Positions 1 through 7,871 are shown, numbered from the stretch's first letter. The stretch is DNA of 22,380 nucleotides from Aquificota bacterium (GCA_015494645.1 WGAU01000147.1:1-22380); one strand, 5' to 3'. Translations and numbers: made by a program. Notes: a model not told the origin generated them from the sequence alone.

Positions 1-1355
1 GTTACAAGTACCCTCTCCCCTTTGTCTACCCTCTTTCTTATTTCAAGATAAAGATCCTCCACCTGATTTTTAGCCGGCTTTACCACTACCTCTGGATCCA
101 TCAGTCCGGTAGGCCTGATTATCTGTTCAACCACGTAAGGGCCCGATTTTTCCAGCTCGTAGTCTCCGGGAGTGGCGGATACAAAGATGACCTGATTGAT
201 CATTGAATCAAACTCTTCAAAGGTCAAGGGACGGTTGTCCAAGGCAGAAGGGAGTCTGAATCCATACTCAACGAGGTTCATTTTCCTTGATCTATCTCCT
301 TCGTACATGCCCCTCAGTTGCGGGACGGTAACATGGGACTCGTCTATAATAATAAGGGCATCCTTGGGTAGATAGTCTATAAGGGTGGGAGGTGGCTCTC
401 CAGGTGCGCGTCCTGTGAAGTGACGGGAGTAGTTCTCTATCCCTTTGCAGTAGCCTATTTCCTGAATCATCTCTAAGTCAAACATGGTTCTCTGCCAGAG
501 CCTTTGGGCTTCTACAAACTTTCCCATTTTCTTTAGTTCTTTGACCCTTTCCTCAAGCTCCGCCTTTATGGAAGCGAGAGCCTTTTTCATCCTGTCTTCA
601 GTGGATATGTAATGGCTTGCAGGGTACACTGTGAACCTTTCCACTTCATCTAAAACGGCACCTGTAAGGGGATCTATAAGGGTTAACGATTCTATCTCGT
701 CTCCCCAAAACTCTATCCTCAGGGCCATATCTTCAAAGTGGCTGGGATAGACTTCTACTACATCTCCCCTTACCCTAAAGCTTCCCCTGACAAAGTCATA
801 GTCGTTACGTTTGTACAGGATCCTGACAAGCTTTCTTATCACCTCATCCCTTCCTATCTGATCTCCCACATCTAAGGTTAGAACCATTCCGTAGTAAGCT
901 TCAGGAGAACCCAAGCCGTATATACATGAAACGGTGGCCACGATTATTACGTCTCTTCTCTCAAGGAGGGCGCTGGTGGCTGCATGCCTCATCCTGTCTA
1001 TCTCTTCGTTTATGGAGCAATCCTTTTCTATGTACAGATCCCTTTGGGGGATATAAGCTTCAGGCTGGTAGTAGTCGTAGTAGGAAACGAAGTACTCCAC
1101 GGCATTTTCCGGGAAGAACTCCTTGAACTCGGAGTATAGCTGGGCAGCCAATGTTTTGTTGTGGGATATCACCAAGGTGGGTCTATTTAGTTGAGCGATG
1201 ACATTGGCCATGGTGAAGGTCTTGCCTGAGCCTGTCACTCCGACGAGGGTCATGTATTTAACCCCTTCCTTTGCCCACTTGACCAGCTTCTCTATGGCCT
1301 TGGGCTGATCCCCTGCAGGCTTGTAGTTAGAAACGAGCCTGAACCTGTTACCCAT
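1..1355 (-). CDS. uvrB: UvrABC system protein B, excinuclease subunit (3' end beyond the window)
   Basis: UvrB is the helicase-like, damage-verifying subunit of nucleotide excision repair, loaded by UvrA and recruiting UvrC. The visible 451 residues read without a break. They show the N-terminal start MGNRFRLVSNYKPAGDQPKA, Walker A GVTGSGKT at residues 39-46, and the Tyr-rich beta-hairpin (YYDYYQPEAYIPQRD, about 92-106) that is inserted between DNA strands. The Walker B/motif II region IIIDESHVTVPQL and the VSATPGDYE motif follow. The window edge cuts the gene at the motif ERVLVT of the second helicase domain, so roughly the last third (rest of the helicase domain, UVR motif) is missing. The ATG at 1355 overlaps the epmA stop by 8 bp and has GAGG 9 nt upstream. 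It is the last visible gene of the minus-strand operon. Identification is secure. Confidence 0.97.
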   Translation of the reverse strand, partial: MGNRFRLVSNYKPAGDQPKAIEKLVKWAKEGVKYMTLVGVTGSGKTFTMANVIAQLNRPTLVISHNKTLAAQLYSEFKEFFPENAVEYFVSYYDYYQPEAYIPQRDLYIEKDCSINEEIDRMRHAATSALLERRDVIIVATVSCIYGLGSPEAYYGMVLTLDVGDQIGRDEVIRKLVRILYKRNDYDFVRGSFRVRGDVVEVYPSHFEDMALRIEFWGDEIESLTLIDPLTGAVLDEVERFTVYPASHYISTEDRMKKALASIKAELEERVKELKKMGKFVEAQRLWQRTMFDLEMIQEIGYCKGIENYSRHFTGRAPGEPPPTLIDYLPKDALIIIDESHVTVPQLRGMYEGDRSRKMNLVEYGFRLPSALDNRPLTFEEFDSMINQVIFVSATPGDYELEKSGPYVVEQIIRPTGLMDPEVVVKPAKNQVEDLYLEIRKRVDKGERVLV

Positions 1356-2319
1356 GGAAAACTACCTCTTCCAGAGAGCTTGCCCCTTCAAAGAGCATAA
1401 AGAGCCTGTCAACTCCAAGGGCTGCGCCTGCGCATTCACCCATAACTGCAATAGCGTCCAAAAAGTCTTCGTCCACATAGGGATCAGCCATACCAAACTT
1501 TTTCAGAGCCTCAGTGGTCAGCCTTGTCCTCTGTTCTACGGGGTCTGTAAGCTCTGAGTATCCGTTCATTATCTCCACGCCACAGATCATCATTTCCACT
1601 CTCTGGCACAGATAGGGTTTGTCCTCCTTTATTTTTGCCATGGCGGCCATTTTAGAAGGATAATCCACGAGGAAAACTACGCACTCCTTACGGGCAAGCT
1701 CCGGTTCAAACACATTTAGATATATAAGGTTAAAGGTGTTTTCCCAATCTACGCTATCGTATGGCACTCCAAGTCCTTGTGCAAGTTCTACAATGGATGG
1801 GGTATCGTAAACATCCGCAATGGACACACCAAAATGCTTCTTAAAGGCCTCTTCAAAGGAGAATATTTCATACCTGCCCAGGTGGGCTTTCCTGCCTCTG
1901 AAGGAGACTTCTTTGACCCTCATTCTGCTTGAGAGCCACGTGAGAAGCGTCATGGAAAAGTTTACAAGCCACATGTAGTCCTTTCCTTTTCTGTACCATT
2001 CCAGCATTAGGAACTCTTTGAGGTGTAGAGTATCTTTCCTTTCCTTTCTGAATACCTTGCAGAGCTGGAATATTCTGTCAAAGCCTGCAGCGAGCAGCTT
2101 TTTCATACTGTACTCAGGAGAGGTATGCAAAAAAAAGCCATCCTCTGTCTTAATAGGAGAAACGTTGGCGTCAAGGTTTGGAAACTTTTGAAGGTAGGGG
2201 GTTTCAACTTCAAGAAAGCCGCTTTTAATAAAGAACTCTCTGATAAGATCAACAAAAAAGGCCCTTCGCTCCAGAACAGAACGAAGGGCCTCACTTTCTC
2301 TTAGCTTTCTCCAGTTCAA
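1348..2319 (-). CDS. epmA: EF-P lysine ligase, LysRS-like protein EpmA/GenX
   Basis: This 323-residue class II synthetase-like protein has the catalytic core of lysyl-tRNA synthetase without the anticodon-binding domain, the hallmark of EpmA/GenX/PoxA. In Escherichia coli EpmA joins (R)-beta-lysine to elongation factor P. Visible motifs are TSPEYSMKKLL (66-76), motif 2 FQLCKVFRKE (84-93), FLMLEWY (103-109), MNGYSELTDP, and motif 3 GAALGVDRLFML (about 298-309). Ala300 matches the Ala (298 in E. coli) that replaces a LysRS glycine and is linked to EF-P specificity; this alignment is from memory. The start is TTG, sharing bases with the upstream TGA stop, with AGGAG upstream. The 3' end overlaps uvrB by 8 bp. 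No EF-P gene or EpmB aminomutase lies in the window, so whether the substrate is beta-lysine or alpha-lysine is open. Confidence 0.88.
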   Translation of the reverse strand: MNWRKLRESEALRSVLERRAFFVDLIREFFIKSGFLEVETPYLQKFPNLDANVSPIKTEDGFFLHTSPEYSMKKLLAAGFDRIFQLCKVFRKERKDTLHLKEFLMLEWYRKGKDYMWLVNFSMTLLTWLSSRMRVKEVSFRGRKAHLGRYEIFSFEEAFKKHFGVSIADVYDTPSIVELAQGLGVPYDSVDWENTFNLIYLNVFEPELARKECVVFLVDYPSKMAAMAKIKEDKPYLCQRVEMMICGVEIMNGYSELTDPVEQRTRLTTEALKKFGMADPYVDEDFLDAIAVMGECAGAALGVDRLFMLFEGASSLEEVVFHG

Positions 2320-2675
2320 TACTTCTTTCTCTCCTGAGCTTCTTTACAGCTTATGCACAGAGTAGCAAACGGCTTGGCCAAGAGTCTCCCTTCCTCTATA
2401 GGTTCGCCGCACTCTTTGCAGTATCCGTAGGTTCCTTCTTCAATGCGTCTGAGGGCATCCTCTATTTGCCTGAGCCTTGCCACCTCCATTCCGGAAAGGG
2501 CATTCATGAGGTTTTCCATCTCCATGGCCACTGCGTTGTCTGCATCATCTCCCACAGCCTGCCTGTCTCTGTTGTTGTCCATCTCTTCCATGTTCTTCTC
2601 AAGCTTCCTTAGTATCTTTGCCTTTTCTTCCAGCAACATCTTCTTTACCTTTTCCAAGGTTTCCTGGCTAACCAC
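2316..2675 (-). CDS. DksA/TraR-family zinc-finger protein
   Basis: A small helical protein with a C-terminal four-Cys zinc finger of the C-x2-C-x17-C-x2-C type (YCKEC...LCISC), preceded by a long charged coiled-coil region (LEKVKKMLLEEKAKILRKLEKN onward) and an acidic turn (GDDADN). This is the DksA/TraR fold; DksA enters the RNA polymerase secondary channel and adjusts promoter response to (p)ppGpp. Whether this member does so, or is a YteA/YocK-like relative, cannot be told. I place the start at GTG 2675, because a perfect AGGAGG (2682-2687) lies 6 nt upstream; an in-frame ATG at 2705 would put that site inside the coding sequence and lengthen the overlap with cysE. With the GTG the overlap is 8 bp and the protein has 119 residues. 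The stop overlaps the epmA TTG start. Confidence 0.87.
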   Translation of the reverse strand: MVSQETLEKVKKMLLEEKAKILRKLEKNMEEMDNNRDRQAVGDDADNAVAMEMENLMNALSGMEVARLRQIEDALRRIEEGTYGYCKECGEPIEEGRLLAKPFATLCISCKEAQERKKY

Positions 2676-3369
2676 CTCTCCCCTCCTTAAGAGGATTATC
2701 TGCATGTGATTTTAGGAGCTCCACCTCCCGGCGAAGCTCTTCTATCTCTTTTTGCATAGCCTGTATGGCTTCTAAAACAGGATCGGGTAGAAGGTGATGA
2801 TCTAAATCTACCCCCATCACATTTATCTTCTTTTTCTTCACTACCTTTCCAGGAATTCCTACCACCGTTGAGTTTGGAGGAACCTCTTTGACGACGACGG
2901 AGTTCGCGCCGATCTTGGAGTTTTCTCCTACAACAAAAGGACCCAGTATCTTTGCACCGGCACCAACCACTACATTGCTTTTAAGGGTTGGATGTCTCTT
3001 CTCCTTTTTGAGGCTTACCCCACCTAAGGTGACCTGATGGTAAAGGGTAACATTGTCTCCAATCTCTGCCGTTTCCCCTATAACTACCCCCATGCCGTGG
3101 TCTATGAAGAAACCCTTGCCGATCTTGGCACCCGGGTGGATCTCAATGCCTGTAAGGAACCTTGATATGTGTGATATAAATCGGGCCATAAGCTTGAGGT
3201 TTCTGTTCCATAAGAAGTGGGCTACTCTGTGCATCAGTATGGCGTGGAATCCCGGATAGCACAGCACCGCCTCTAATTTTGATCTTACGGCAGGATCCCT
3301 CTCAAATATGGCATTATAATCCGCTTTTACCGTCTCCCATGCTTCTTTGAACCAAGAAGCTAAACCCAT
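2668..3369 (-). CDS. cysE: Serine O-acetyltransferase
   Basis: CysE transfers acetyl from acetyl-CoA to L-serine, giving O-acetylserine for cysteine synthesis. The protein (233 residues from this start) has an N-terminal helical domain (DPAVRSKLEAVLCYPG, HRVAHFLWNR), then left-handed beta-helix hexapeptide repeats. Family signatures are FLTGIEIHPGAKIGKG and IDHGMGVVIGE. His91 corresponds to the catalytic His, and Glu76 stands where E. coli CysE has Asp, as in the Bacillus-type enzymes. The tail (AIQAMQKEIEELRREVELLK) is a likely coiled coil. An in-frame GTG at 3414 would add 15 residues, but a promoter-like sequence overlaps it. ATG 3369 has GAGGG 10 nt upstream and fits the length of short CysE proteins. 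It is probably the first gene of a cysE-dksA-epmA-uvrB transcript. Confidence 0.93.
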   Translation of the reverse strand: MGLASWFKEAWETVKADYNAIFERDPAVRSKLEAVLCYPGFHAILMHRVAHFLWNRNLKLMARFISHISRFLTGIEIHPGAKIGKGFFIDHGMGVVIGETAEIGDNVTLYHQVTLGGVSLKKEKRHPTLKSNVVVGAGAKILGPFVVGENSKIGANSVVVKEVPPNSTVVGIPGKVVKKKKINVMGVDLDHHLLPDPVLEAIQAMQKEIEELRREVELLKSHADNPLKEGRGG

Positions 3370-3401
3370 CCTGTTAAAACCCTCAAGCAGGTTGGGCTTA
3401 A

Positions 3402-3430
3402 GGTATAATGACACCTATGGAAAAAGTCAA
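3402..3430 (-). promoter_or_regulatory. Sigma70-like promoter for cysE and downstream genes
   Basis: On the minus strand TTGACT (3425-3430, 5 of 6 matches to the -35 consensus) is followed after exactly 17 nt by TATACC (3402-3407, 4 of 6 to the -10). It lies just after the hpt stop codon. Transcription would begin near 3395, leaving a leader of about 25 nt with GAGGG before the ATG at 3369. It is the best promoter match I found in the long minus-strand run, but it is judged by eye only. Confidence 0.45.
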
Positions 3431-3433
3431 CAA

Positions 3434-3943
3434 CTATTCCAAAACAGCAACAAAGGGATAGTGCCTGTGTTTCTCCCCGCAATCCATGCCATAGCCCACT
3501 ACGAAGTGGTTGGGTATCTTGAATCCCACGTAATCCGCTTCAAAAGGCACCTTTCTCCTTTCCGGCTTGTCTAAAAAAACACACACCTCACAGGATCTGG
3601 CTCCTTTTTCCTCAACCCATTTTTTTATCTCGGATATGGTTAGTCCGGTATCAAGTATATCGTCGACTATGAGCACATCCTTCCCGCCAATCTCAAGGGA
3701 GGGTATCAGTTCTATCTTGACCATTCCCGAGGACTCTGTGGACAAACCATAGGAAGAGGCTTTTATGAAATCGCAGCGCACATCTACCCCGTCAAGTTTC
3801 CTTAAAAGATCTGCGGCAAAGACAAAAGCTCCTTTCAGCACTATAAGCACCAAAAGCTCACGGTTTCTGTACTTTTCAGATATGGTTCTGGCCATTTTAC
3901 TAACTTTAGCTCTTATCTGTTCCTCTGTTATAAGAATTTTCAT
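3434..3943 (-). CDS. hpt: Hypoxanthine-guanine phosphoribosyltransferase
   Basis: This purine-salvage enzyme converts hypoxanthine or guanine plus PRPP to IMP or GMP. The 169-residue protein has the usual length. It contains LKGAF (36-40, PRPP/pyrophosphate loop), the flexible-loop signature KASSYG (61-66), the PRPP-binding motif VLIVDDILDTGLT (90-102), and the C-terminal purine-binding end HFVVGYGMDCGEKHRHYPFVAVL. The ATG at 3943 is preceded by GAGGGGG and lies inside the 3' end of tilS, a 38-bp overlap. The tilS-hpt pair is a common bacterial arrangement (often followed by ftsH, which is absent here). The stop is followed directly by the cysE promoter candidate. Confidence 0.95.
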   Translation of the reverse strand: MKILITEEQIRAKVSKMARTISEKYRNRELLVLIVLKGAFVFAADLLRKLDGVDVRCDFIKASSYGLSTESSGMVKIELIPSLEIGGKDVLIVDDILDTGLTISEIKKWVEEKGARSCEVCVFLDKPERRKVPFEADYVGFKIPNHFVVGYGMDCGEKHRHYPFVAVLE

Positions 3944-5306
3944 TGGTCCCCCTCACCTCTATTAGTAAAGCTTCTTTGCCCTCTGGCTTGAGGTCTTCCC
4001 TCTGCCTGTAGCCTACCACCCACAAGACGTCTCCTTCTGAAGTGGCGAGGATAGGGATGCTGTTTCTTTTGCTTCTGGGGATTTTCAGATCCACAAAGAA
4101 ATCCTGAAGCTTTTTGTGCCCTACTCTTGGTATGAAGATTCTGTCTCCAGGCCTTCTGTGTCTCAAAACCAGCGGGAAGGAGACCTTGGCTGCATCAAAC
4201 AAAGCGCACCACTTGCCAAGCCCTACCACGTTGGGAAAGGTCCCCTTCCTTATCACAAAGAGTTTGTTTCCAAAAAGATAAACGCCACAGGAAGTTATCA
4301 GAACTTCCCCTTCTTGTTTCTTCTCAGCCTCTTTCCTTCTTAAGCTTAGGGTGCTGTATTCCCTTACTGCTTCAACCCCTTTGGGAAGATCGATCCTTTT
4401 GCTTCCTCTGCTGTCTCCCAGCATGGCCATAATGGCCTCCATGTGGGAGGATGATAGCAACTCTGGTGTTCCCGCATAAAAGTTTTCGTAAAGGATTTTG
4501 AACAAGAGTCTTTTTACTAAAGCCTTTGGAATGTCATTTAGTCTCTCAATATTAAAATATATGGCTTCCCCCTCTGTCTTAACTATATCCTTGGATAACT
4601 TTTCAACTTTCCCGTCCAAATATTCCCACACTTCTCTGAGAGCCTGTTGTATCCTTCCAACTGTTTCTTCAAGGGATGGGTTCCTTTCCTCAAGCAGAGG
4701 TATGAGCTTCAGCCTAATCCAGTTTCTCAGGAAACGCTCGTCCTCGTTGCTTTCATCTTGTACAAAATAAAGATGGTTCTCTTTAGCGTATCGTTCTATC
4801 TCTTTGCGGCTTACTTCAATAAGGGGACGGATATAAATACCCCTTACAGGAGGAATGCCTTTAAGCCCATCAACACTGGCTCCTTTTATCACTCTTAGAA
4901 AGAAGGTTTCAACGTTGTCGCTTAAAGTGTGAGCTAAGGCTACTTTGTTGAAATTCTCTTGAGACGCCACTCTTTCAAAGAAAGCGTATCTTGCAAACCT
5001 TGCCGCTTCTTCTATCCCCATGCCCCGTTTCTTGACAAGCTTTCTCACGTCTTCTCTGCCTTTGAAGAGGGGACACCCGTATTTTTCTGCAAGTTTTTCC
5101 ACAAACTCCTCATCCCTTTGAGCTGTCTGTCTCAGCTCGTGGTTGAAGTGAGCAACGGCAAGTTGTATGCCTAGCTTATCTTTCAGCTTGAAGAGAACGT
5201 CTATCAATACTACAGAGTCTATACCACCGGAGACCCCCACAAGTACCTTGTCCCCAAACGAGATCATGCGGAATCTCTTCAGCGTTCTTTCAACCTTGTC
5301 TATCAC
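3906..5306 (-). CDS. tilS: tRNA(Ile)-lysidine synthase
   Basis: TilS attaches lysine to the wobble cytidine of the CAU-anticodon tRNA-Ile so that it decodes AUA. The N-terminal N-type ATP pyrophosphatase domain carries the P-loop SGGIDS (26-31), AVAHFNHELR and AHTLSDNVETFFLR. A middle linker domain (about 210-330) follows, then the C-terminal TilS domain with RHRRPGDRIF and GHKKLQDFFVDLKIPRSKR. At 466 residues it is a full-length, E. coli-type form. The start is GTG at 5306, overlapping the upstream stop as GTGA (4 bp). The 3' end overlaps hpt by 38 bp, and the last dozen residues (NENSYNRGTDKS) look like unconstrained tail created by that overlap. Confidence 0.95.
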   Translation of the reverse strand: MIDKVERTLKRFRMISFGDKVLVGVSGGIDSVVLIDVLFKLKDKLGIQLAVAHFNHELRQTAQRDEEFVEKLAEKYGCPLFKGREDVRKLVKKRGMGIEEAARFARYAFFERVASQENFNKVALAHTLSDNVETFFLRVIKGASVDGLKGIPPVRGIYIRPLIEVSRKEIERYAKENHLYFVQDESNEDERFLRNWIRLKLIPLLEERNPSLEETVGRIQQALREVWEYLDGKVEKLSKDIVKTEGEAIYFNIERLNDIPKALVKRLLFKILYENFYAGTPELLSSSHMEAIMAMLGDSRGSKRIDLPKGVEAVREYSTLSLRRKEAEKKQEGEVLITSCGVYLFGNKLFVIRKGTFPNVVGLGKWCALFDAAKVSFPLVLRHRRPGDRIFIPRVGHKKLQDFFVDLKIPRSKRNSIPILATSEGDVLWVVGYRQREDLKPEGKEALLIEVRGTNENSYNRGTDKS

Positions 5307-5887
5307 CTATAGCCCAATAGACGGCAAATAGCTCTGCCAAAGTCCCTTGCTGCAAAGGGCCCTGCTGCCGTAACGATTCTGCCAGATACCTCCACCCACT
5401 TGCCGGTGTAAACGGCACCGTATCTTTTAAGCTGCGAGGAGGCCCCCATCCAACAGGTGGCTTTTCTACCCTTGAGGATGCCCGCCTTTGCCAAAACTAC
5501 GGGGGAAAGGCATATGGCTGCCACTATCTTGCCCTTTTTGTACGCCTGTTGTACAAGGGATTGGAGAATATTGTCCTGCCAGAAAACCACTGCTCCTGAT
5601 CCGCCTACTAAAATAATTGCCTGATAGGCGTTCCAGTCCACATCCCTGTAGGTCTTATCGACCTCATAGCTTTTGCCGAGCATTCCTTTGGCAACACCCT
5701 TCTGGTTAGAGACCACCTCTACTTTTGCACCGCATGTTTCAAGCACTCCTTTGGTAACAAAAAGCTCCTCATCTCTGAAGTTATTGTGGGCTATTATCAT
5801 CAACACCTTCTTTTTTACCCCCGCGAAAGAGAACCCTGCACCCACAAAAAATACAAAAACCAGTAAGAAAAGTGCAATTTTTCTCAT
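5303..5887 (-). CDS. Exported DJ-1/PfpI-family protein
   Basis: A 194-residue DJ-1/PfpI-superfamily protein behind a clear Sec signal peptide: MRK, a hydrophobic run at about residues 4-21, and a probable cleavage after FSFA (22). The mature part has the flavodoxin-like DJ-1 fold. FRDEE (37-41) supplies the conserved Glu, ILVGGSGAVVFW the central strand-turn, and AAICLSP (124-130) the nucleophile elbow with Cys126; many relatives have His after this Cys, here it is Leu. Family activities include deglycase/glyoxalase, chaperone and protease-like functions; which applies here is unknown. Location is expected to be periplasmic. It overlaps its upstream neighbour as ATGA and tilS as GTGA, so it is translationally coupled on both sides. 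Confidence 0.87.
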   Translation of the reverse strand: MRKIALFLLVFVFFVGAGFSFAGVKKKVLMIIAHNNFRDEELFVTKGVLETCGAKVEVVSNQKGVAKGMLGKSYEVDKTYRDVDWNAYQAIILVGGSGAVVFWQDNILQSLVQQAYKKGKIVAAICLSPVVLAKAGILKGRKATCWMGASSQLKRYGAVYTGKWVEVSGRIVTAAGPFAARDFGRAICRLLGYR

Positions 5888-6813
5888 GTCCTACCCCCGA
5901 TCCTTCTGTAAAAGATCTGCCCGTTCTTAGACAACTCTTCTATTTTTCCCTCTTTTTTTAAAGATTCCACCACAGAACGGACTTTTAATTCATCCATGCC
6001 CACAAGCCTCATTATGTCTGAAAACCTGAGGGGCCTGCGGGAAACGGCAGAGGCGATGGCCTCCTTGACCCTCTTCTCTTCAAGTATGACACAGGATGCC
6101 CCAGCTCCAATGATCTTGGTGTTGCCGCCAAAAAAGCTCCTTACTTCTTCAAGGAACGCCATGTCCACCGCTTCAACATCTTCCGTTGGAGGTCTGTCCA
6201 CGGTGTTTAAATGTACTTCATGGGGTTCTATGTACTCAATTGCACTTTTTAATGCCTTTATCTCCTCGTCATGGGTGTTGAAGCCTTTCACAAACAGGAT
6301 CTCAAGCTCCATCTTCACGGAAGGGTATTTTATTCTGAACAGTCTAAGAGCTTCCACAATGTCCTTTACTAACATGCCATCAACAGGTCGGTTTATTCTC
6401 TCAAAGGTTTTCTGGGTTGCCGCATCTAAGGAGGGGAGAATCAAGTTGCAAAGAGTAACCTCTGCTCTAACATTATCGTGAATCAGCAGGGAAGAATTGG
6501 TAAGAAGGGCAAGAGGCCTGTCCACATGCTCTTTTATCCAGTGTGCTACCTTGGCGAAACCGATGTTCAGGGTTGGTTCGCCGTAACCGGAAAAGGTTAC
6601 ATAGTGGAAAGGAGTGGGCTCTTTCATGAAGCTTTCAAGCTCTTTAAGGACCTTTTCTACAGGTACGTATTCTCTTCTTACTAATGTGTGCACGGTTGTT
6701 CTGCCGCACTCGCAGTAAACACAATCAAAGGAGCATACCTTGTAAGGAACCAAATCCACACCTAAGGAAAGGCCCAATCTTCTGGAAGGAACCGGTCCAA
6801 ATAGGTACTTCAA
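5884..6813 (-). CDS. Radical SAM protein (COG0731-like) with C-terminal winged helix
   Basis: The N-terminal CSFDCVYC (Cys27, Cys31, Cys34) is the CxxxCxxC motif that binds the radical SAM 4Fe-4S cluster. SGYGEP (75-80) matches the GGE-type SAM-binding motif, and FVKGFNTHDEEI is typical of the family. The opening YLFGPVPSRRLGLSLGVD is the signature of a group of predicted Fe-S oxidoreductases distantly related to the wybutosine enzyme TYW1. The last 55 or so residues (RPLRFSDIMRLVGM, VRSVVESLKKEGKI) look like a winged helix-turn-helix. Substrate is unknown. The start is TTG 6813 with AGGAG 8 nt upstream, overlapping the previous stop as TTGA. It also overlaps the DJ-1 gene by 4 bp. Confidence 0.85.
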   Translation of the reverse strand: MKYLFGPVPSRRLGLSLGVDLVPYKVCSFDCVYCECGRTTVHTLVRREYVPVEKVLKELESFMKEPTPFHYVTFSGYGEPTLNIGFAKVAHWIKEHVDRPLALLTNSSLLIHDNVRAEVTLCNLILPSLDAATQKTFERINRPVDGMLVKDIVEALRLFRIKYPSVKMELEILFVKGFNTHDEEIKALKSAIEYIEPHEVHLNTVDRPPTEDVEAVDMAFLEEVRSFFGGNTKIIGAGASCVILEEKRVKEAIASAVSRRPLRFSDIMRLVGMDELKVRSVVESLKKEGKIEELSKNGQIFYRRIGGRT

Positions 6814-7871
6814 GATGTGTACTCCTGAAACAACTGATCAAAGACCTGAGGTACGGTGTATATACCGTCCACTTCGTAAACCTTCTCTCCGCAGAAAACC
6901 AATCCGTTTTCTATATCTCCCCTTTTGGCTTTGATAAGAGCTTCTGCTATGCAGTAGGGCACCTTTTGGGGATTGCAGGGCTTCAAGCAATTGTAGGGGC
7001 ATCTGACGGGAACCGTTTCTCCTCTGGACATTTTCTCTATAAACTTGTTCCTTAAAGCCCTTGCCGGCATGCCAACGGGACTTTTTATAATAATCACATC
7101 TTCTTTTTCAGCTTTCACGTAAAACTCTTTGAAAGAACGGGCGGCATCACACTCTTGTGTGGCAACGAATCTTGTGGCCATCTGCACCCCAGCCGCTCCC
7201 ATGTCTAAAGCTTTTTTGATTTCCCAACCTCTGTAGATGCCCCCTGCCACCACAACTGGTATTTTGTAGCCTGCTTTAATTCTCCATTTCTCCGTAACAT
7301 GTAGAAGTTCCTCCAGGAGCTTAAAGACATCAGGAGGGTTCTCCAGCTCGTCTTCTTTGAAGCCTAAATGCCCTCCAGCTAGCGGTCCTTCAAGGATAAA
7401 AGCATCGGGTAGCCTTCTGTACTTCCCCCACCAGCGTTTCAGTATCACTTCTGCTGCCCTTGCGGAGGATACGATGGGCACTAAGCACACGTTCTTGCCC
7501 TCAGCAATCTCTGGGAGTGTCATGGGAAGTCCAGCTCCCGATATGATAAGGTCAGCTCCTGCCTCTATAGCAACCTTAACTTTCTCTTCGTACTTGGTGA
7601 CTGCTACCATTATATTTACGCCTATGGGACGGTCCCCTACTGCTTCTTTGGCTTTTTTAATCTCTTTGGTGAGGATCTCCTCGTCTGCTCTTTCCAAATC
7701 CACCACATCTTGTGCCTCAAGCCCGATGGCAGCAGCAGCAATGACCCCTATCCCACCTGCAAGAGATACTGCCGAAGCCAAGCCACTAAGGGATATGCCA
7801 ACTCCCATGCCTCCTTGGATTATTGGCGTTTCAACCTCAATCTCTCCGATTACAAGAGAAGGCCATGACAT
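6810..7871 (-). CDS. Nitronate monooxygenase/2-nitropropane dioxygenase-family flavoprotein
   Basis: An FMN-dependent TIM-barrel protein of the NMO/FabK-like family, 353 residues. Motifs are PIIQGGMGVGIS (16-27), GVNIMVAV, SGAGLP (111-116), EGPLAGGHLGF (161-171, with His168 at the usual catalytic position), VAGGI (208-212) and GAAGVQMATRF (225-235, phosphate binding). Known members oxidise nitronates or reduce quinones or enoyl-ACP; the true substrate here cannot be read. A Cys-rich tail (Cys291, 295, 299, 307, 327) suggests a metal or Fe-S site. An in-frame ATG at 7940 would add 23 residues lacking family character. ATG 7871 has AAGGGGG just upstream, and the protein then begins in the normal family way. 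It overlaps the DUF89 gene by 22 bp and the next gene by 4 bp. Confidence 0.85.
   Translation of the reverse strand: MSWPSLVIGEIEVETPIIQGGMGVGISLSGLASAVSLAGGIGVIAAAAIGLEAQDVVDLERADEEILTKEIKKAKEAVGDRPIGVNIMVAVTKYEEKVKVAIEAGADLIISGAGLPMTLPEIAEGKNVCLVPIVSSARAAEVILKRWWGKYRRLPDAFILEGPLAGGHLGFKEDELENPPDVFKLLEELLHVTEKWRIKAGYKIPVVVAGGIYRGWEIKKALDMGAAGVQMATRFVATQECDAARSFKEFYVKAEKEDVIIIKSPVGMPARALRNKFIEKMSRGETVPVRCPYNCLKPCNPQKVPYCIAEALIKAKRGDIENGLVFCGEKVYEVDGIYTVPQVFDQLFQEYTS

Noticed and set aside
3906..3943. Frameshift at the tilS/hpt junction
   Set aside because: Both frames keep complete family motifs up to and after the 38-bp overlap, and hpt has its own ribosome binding site; the overlap is real.
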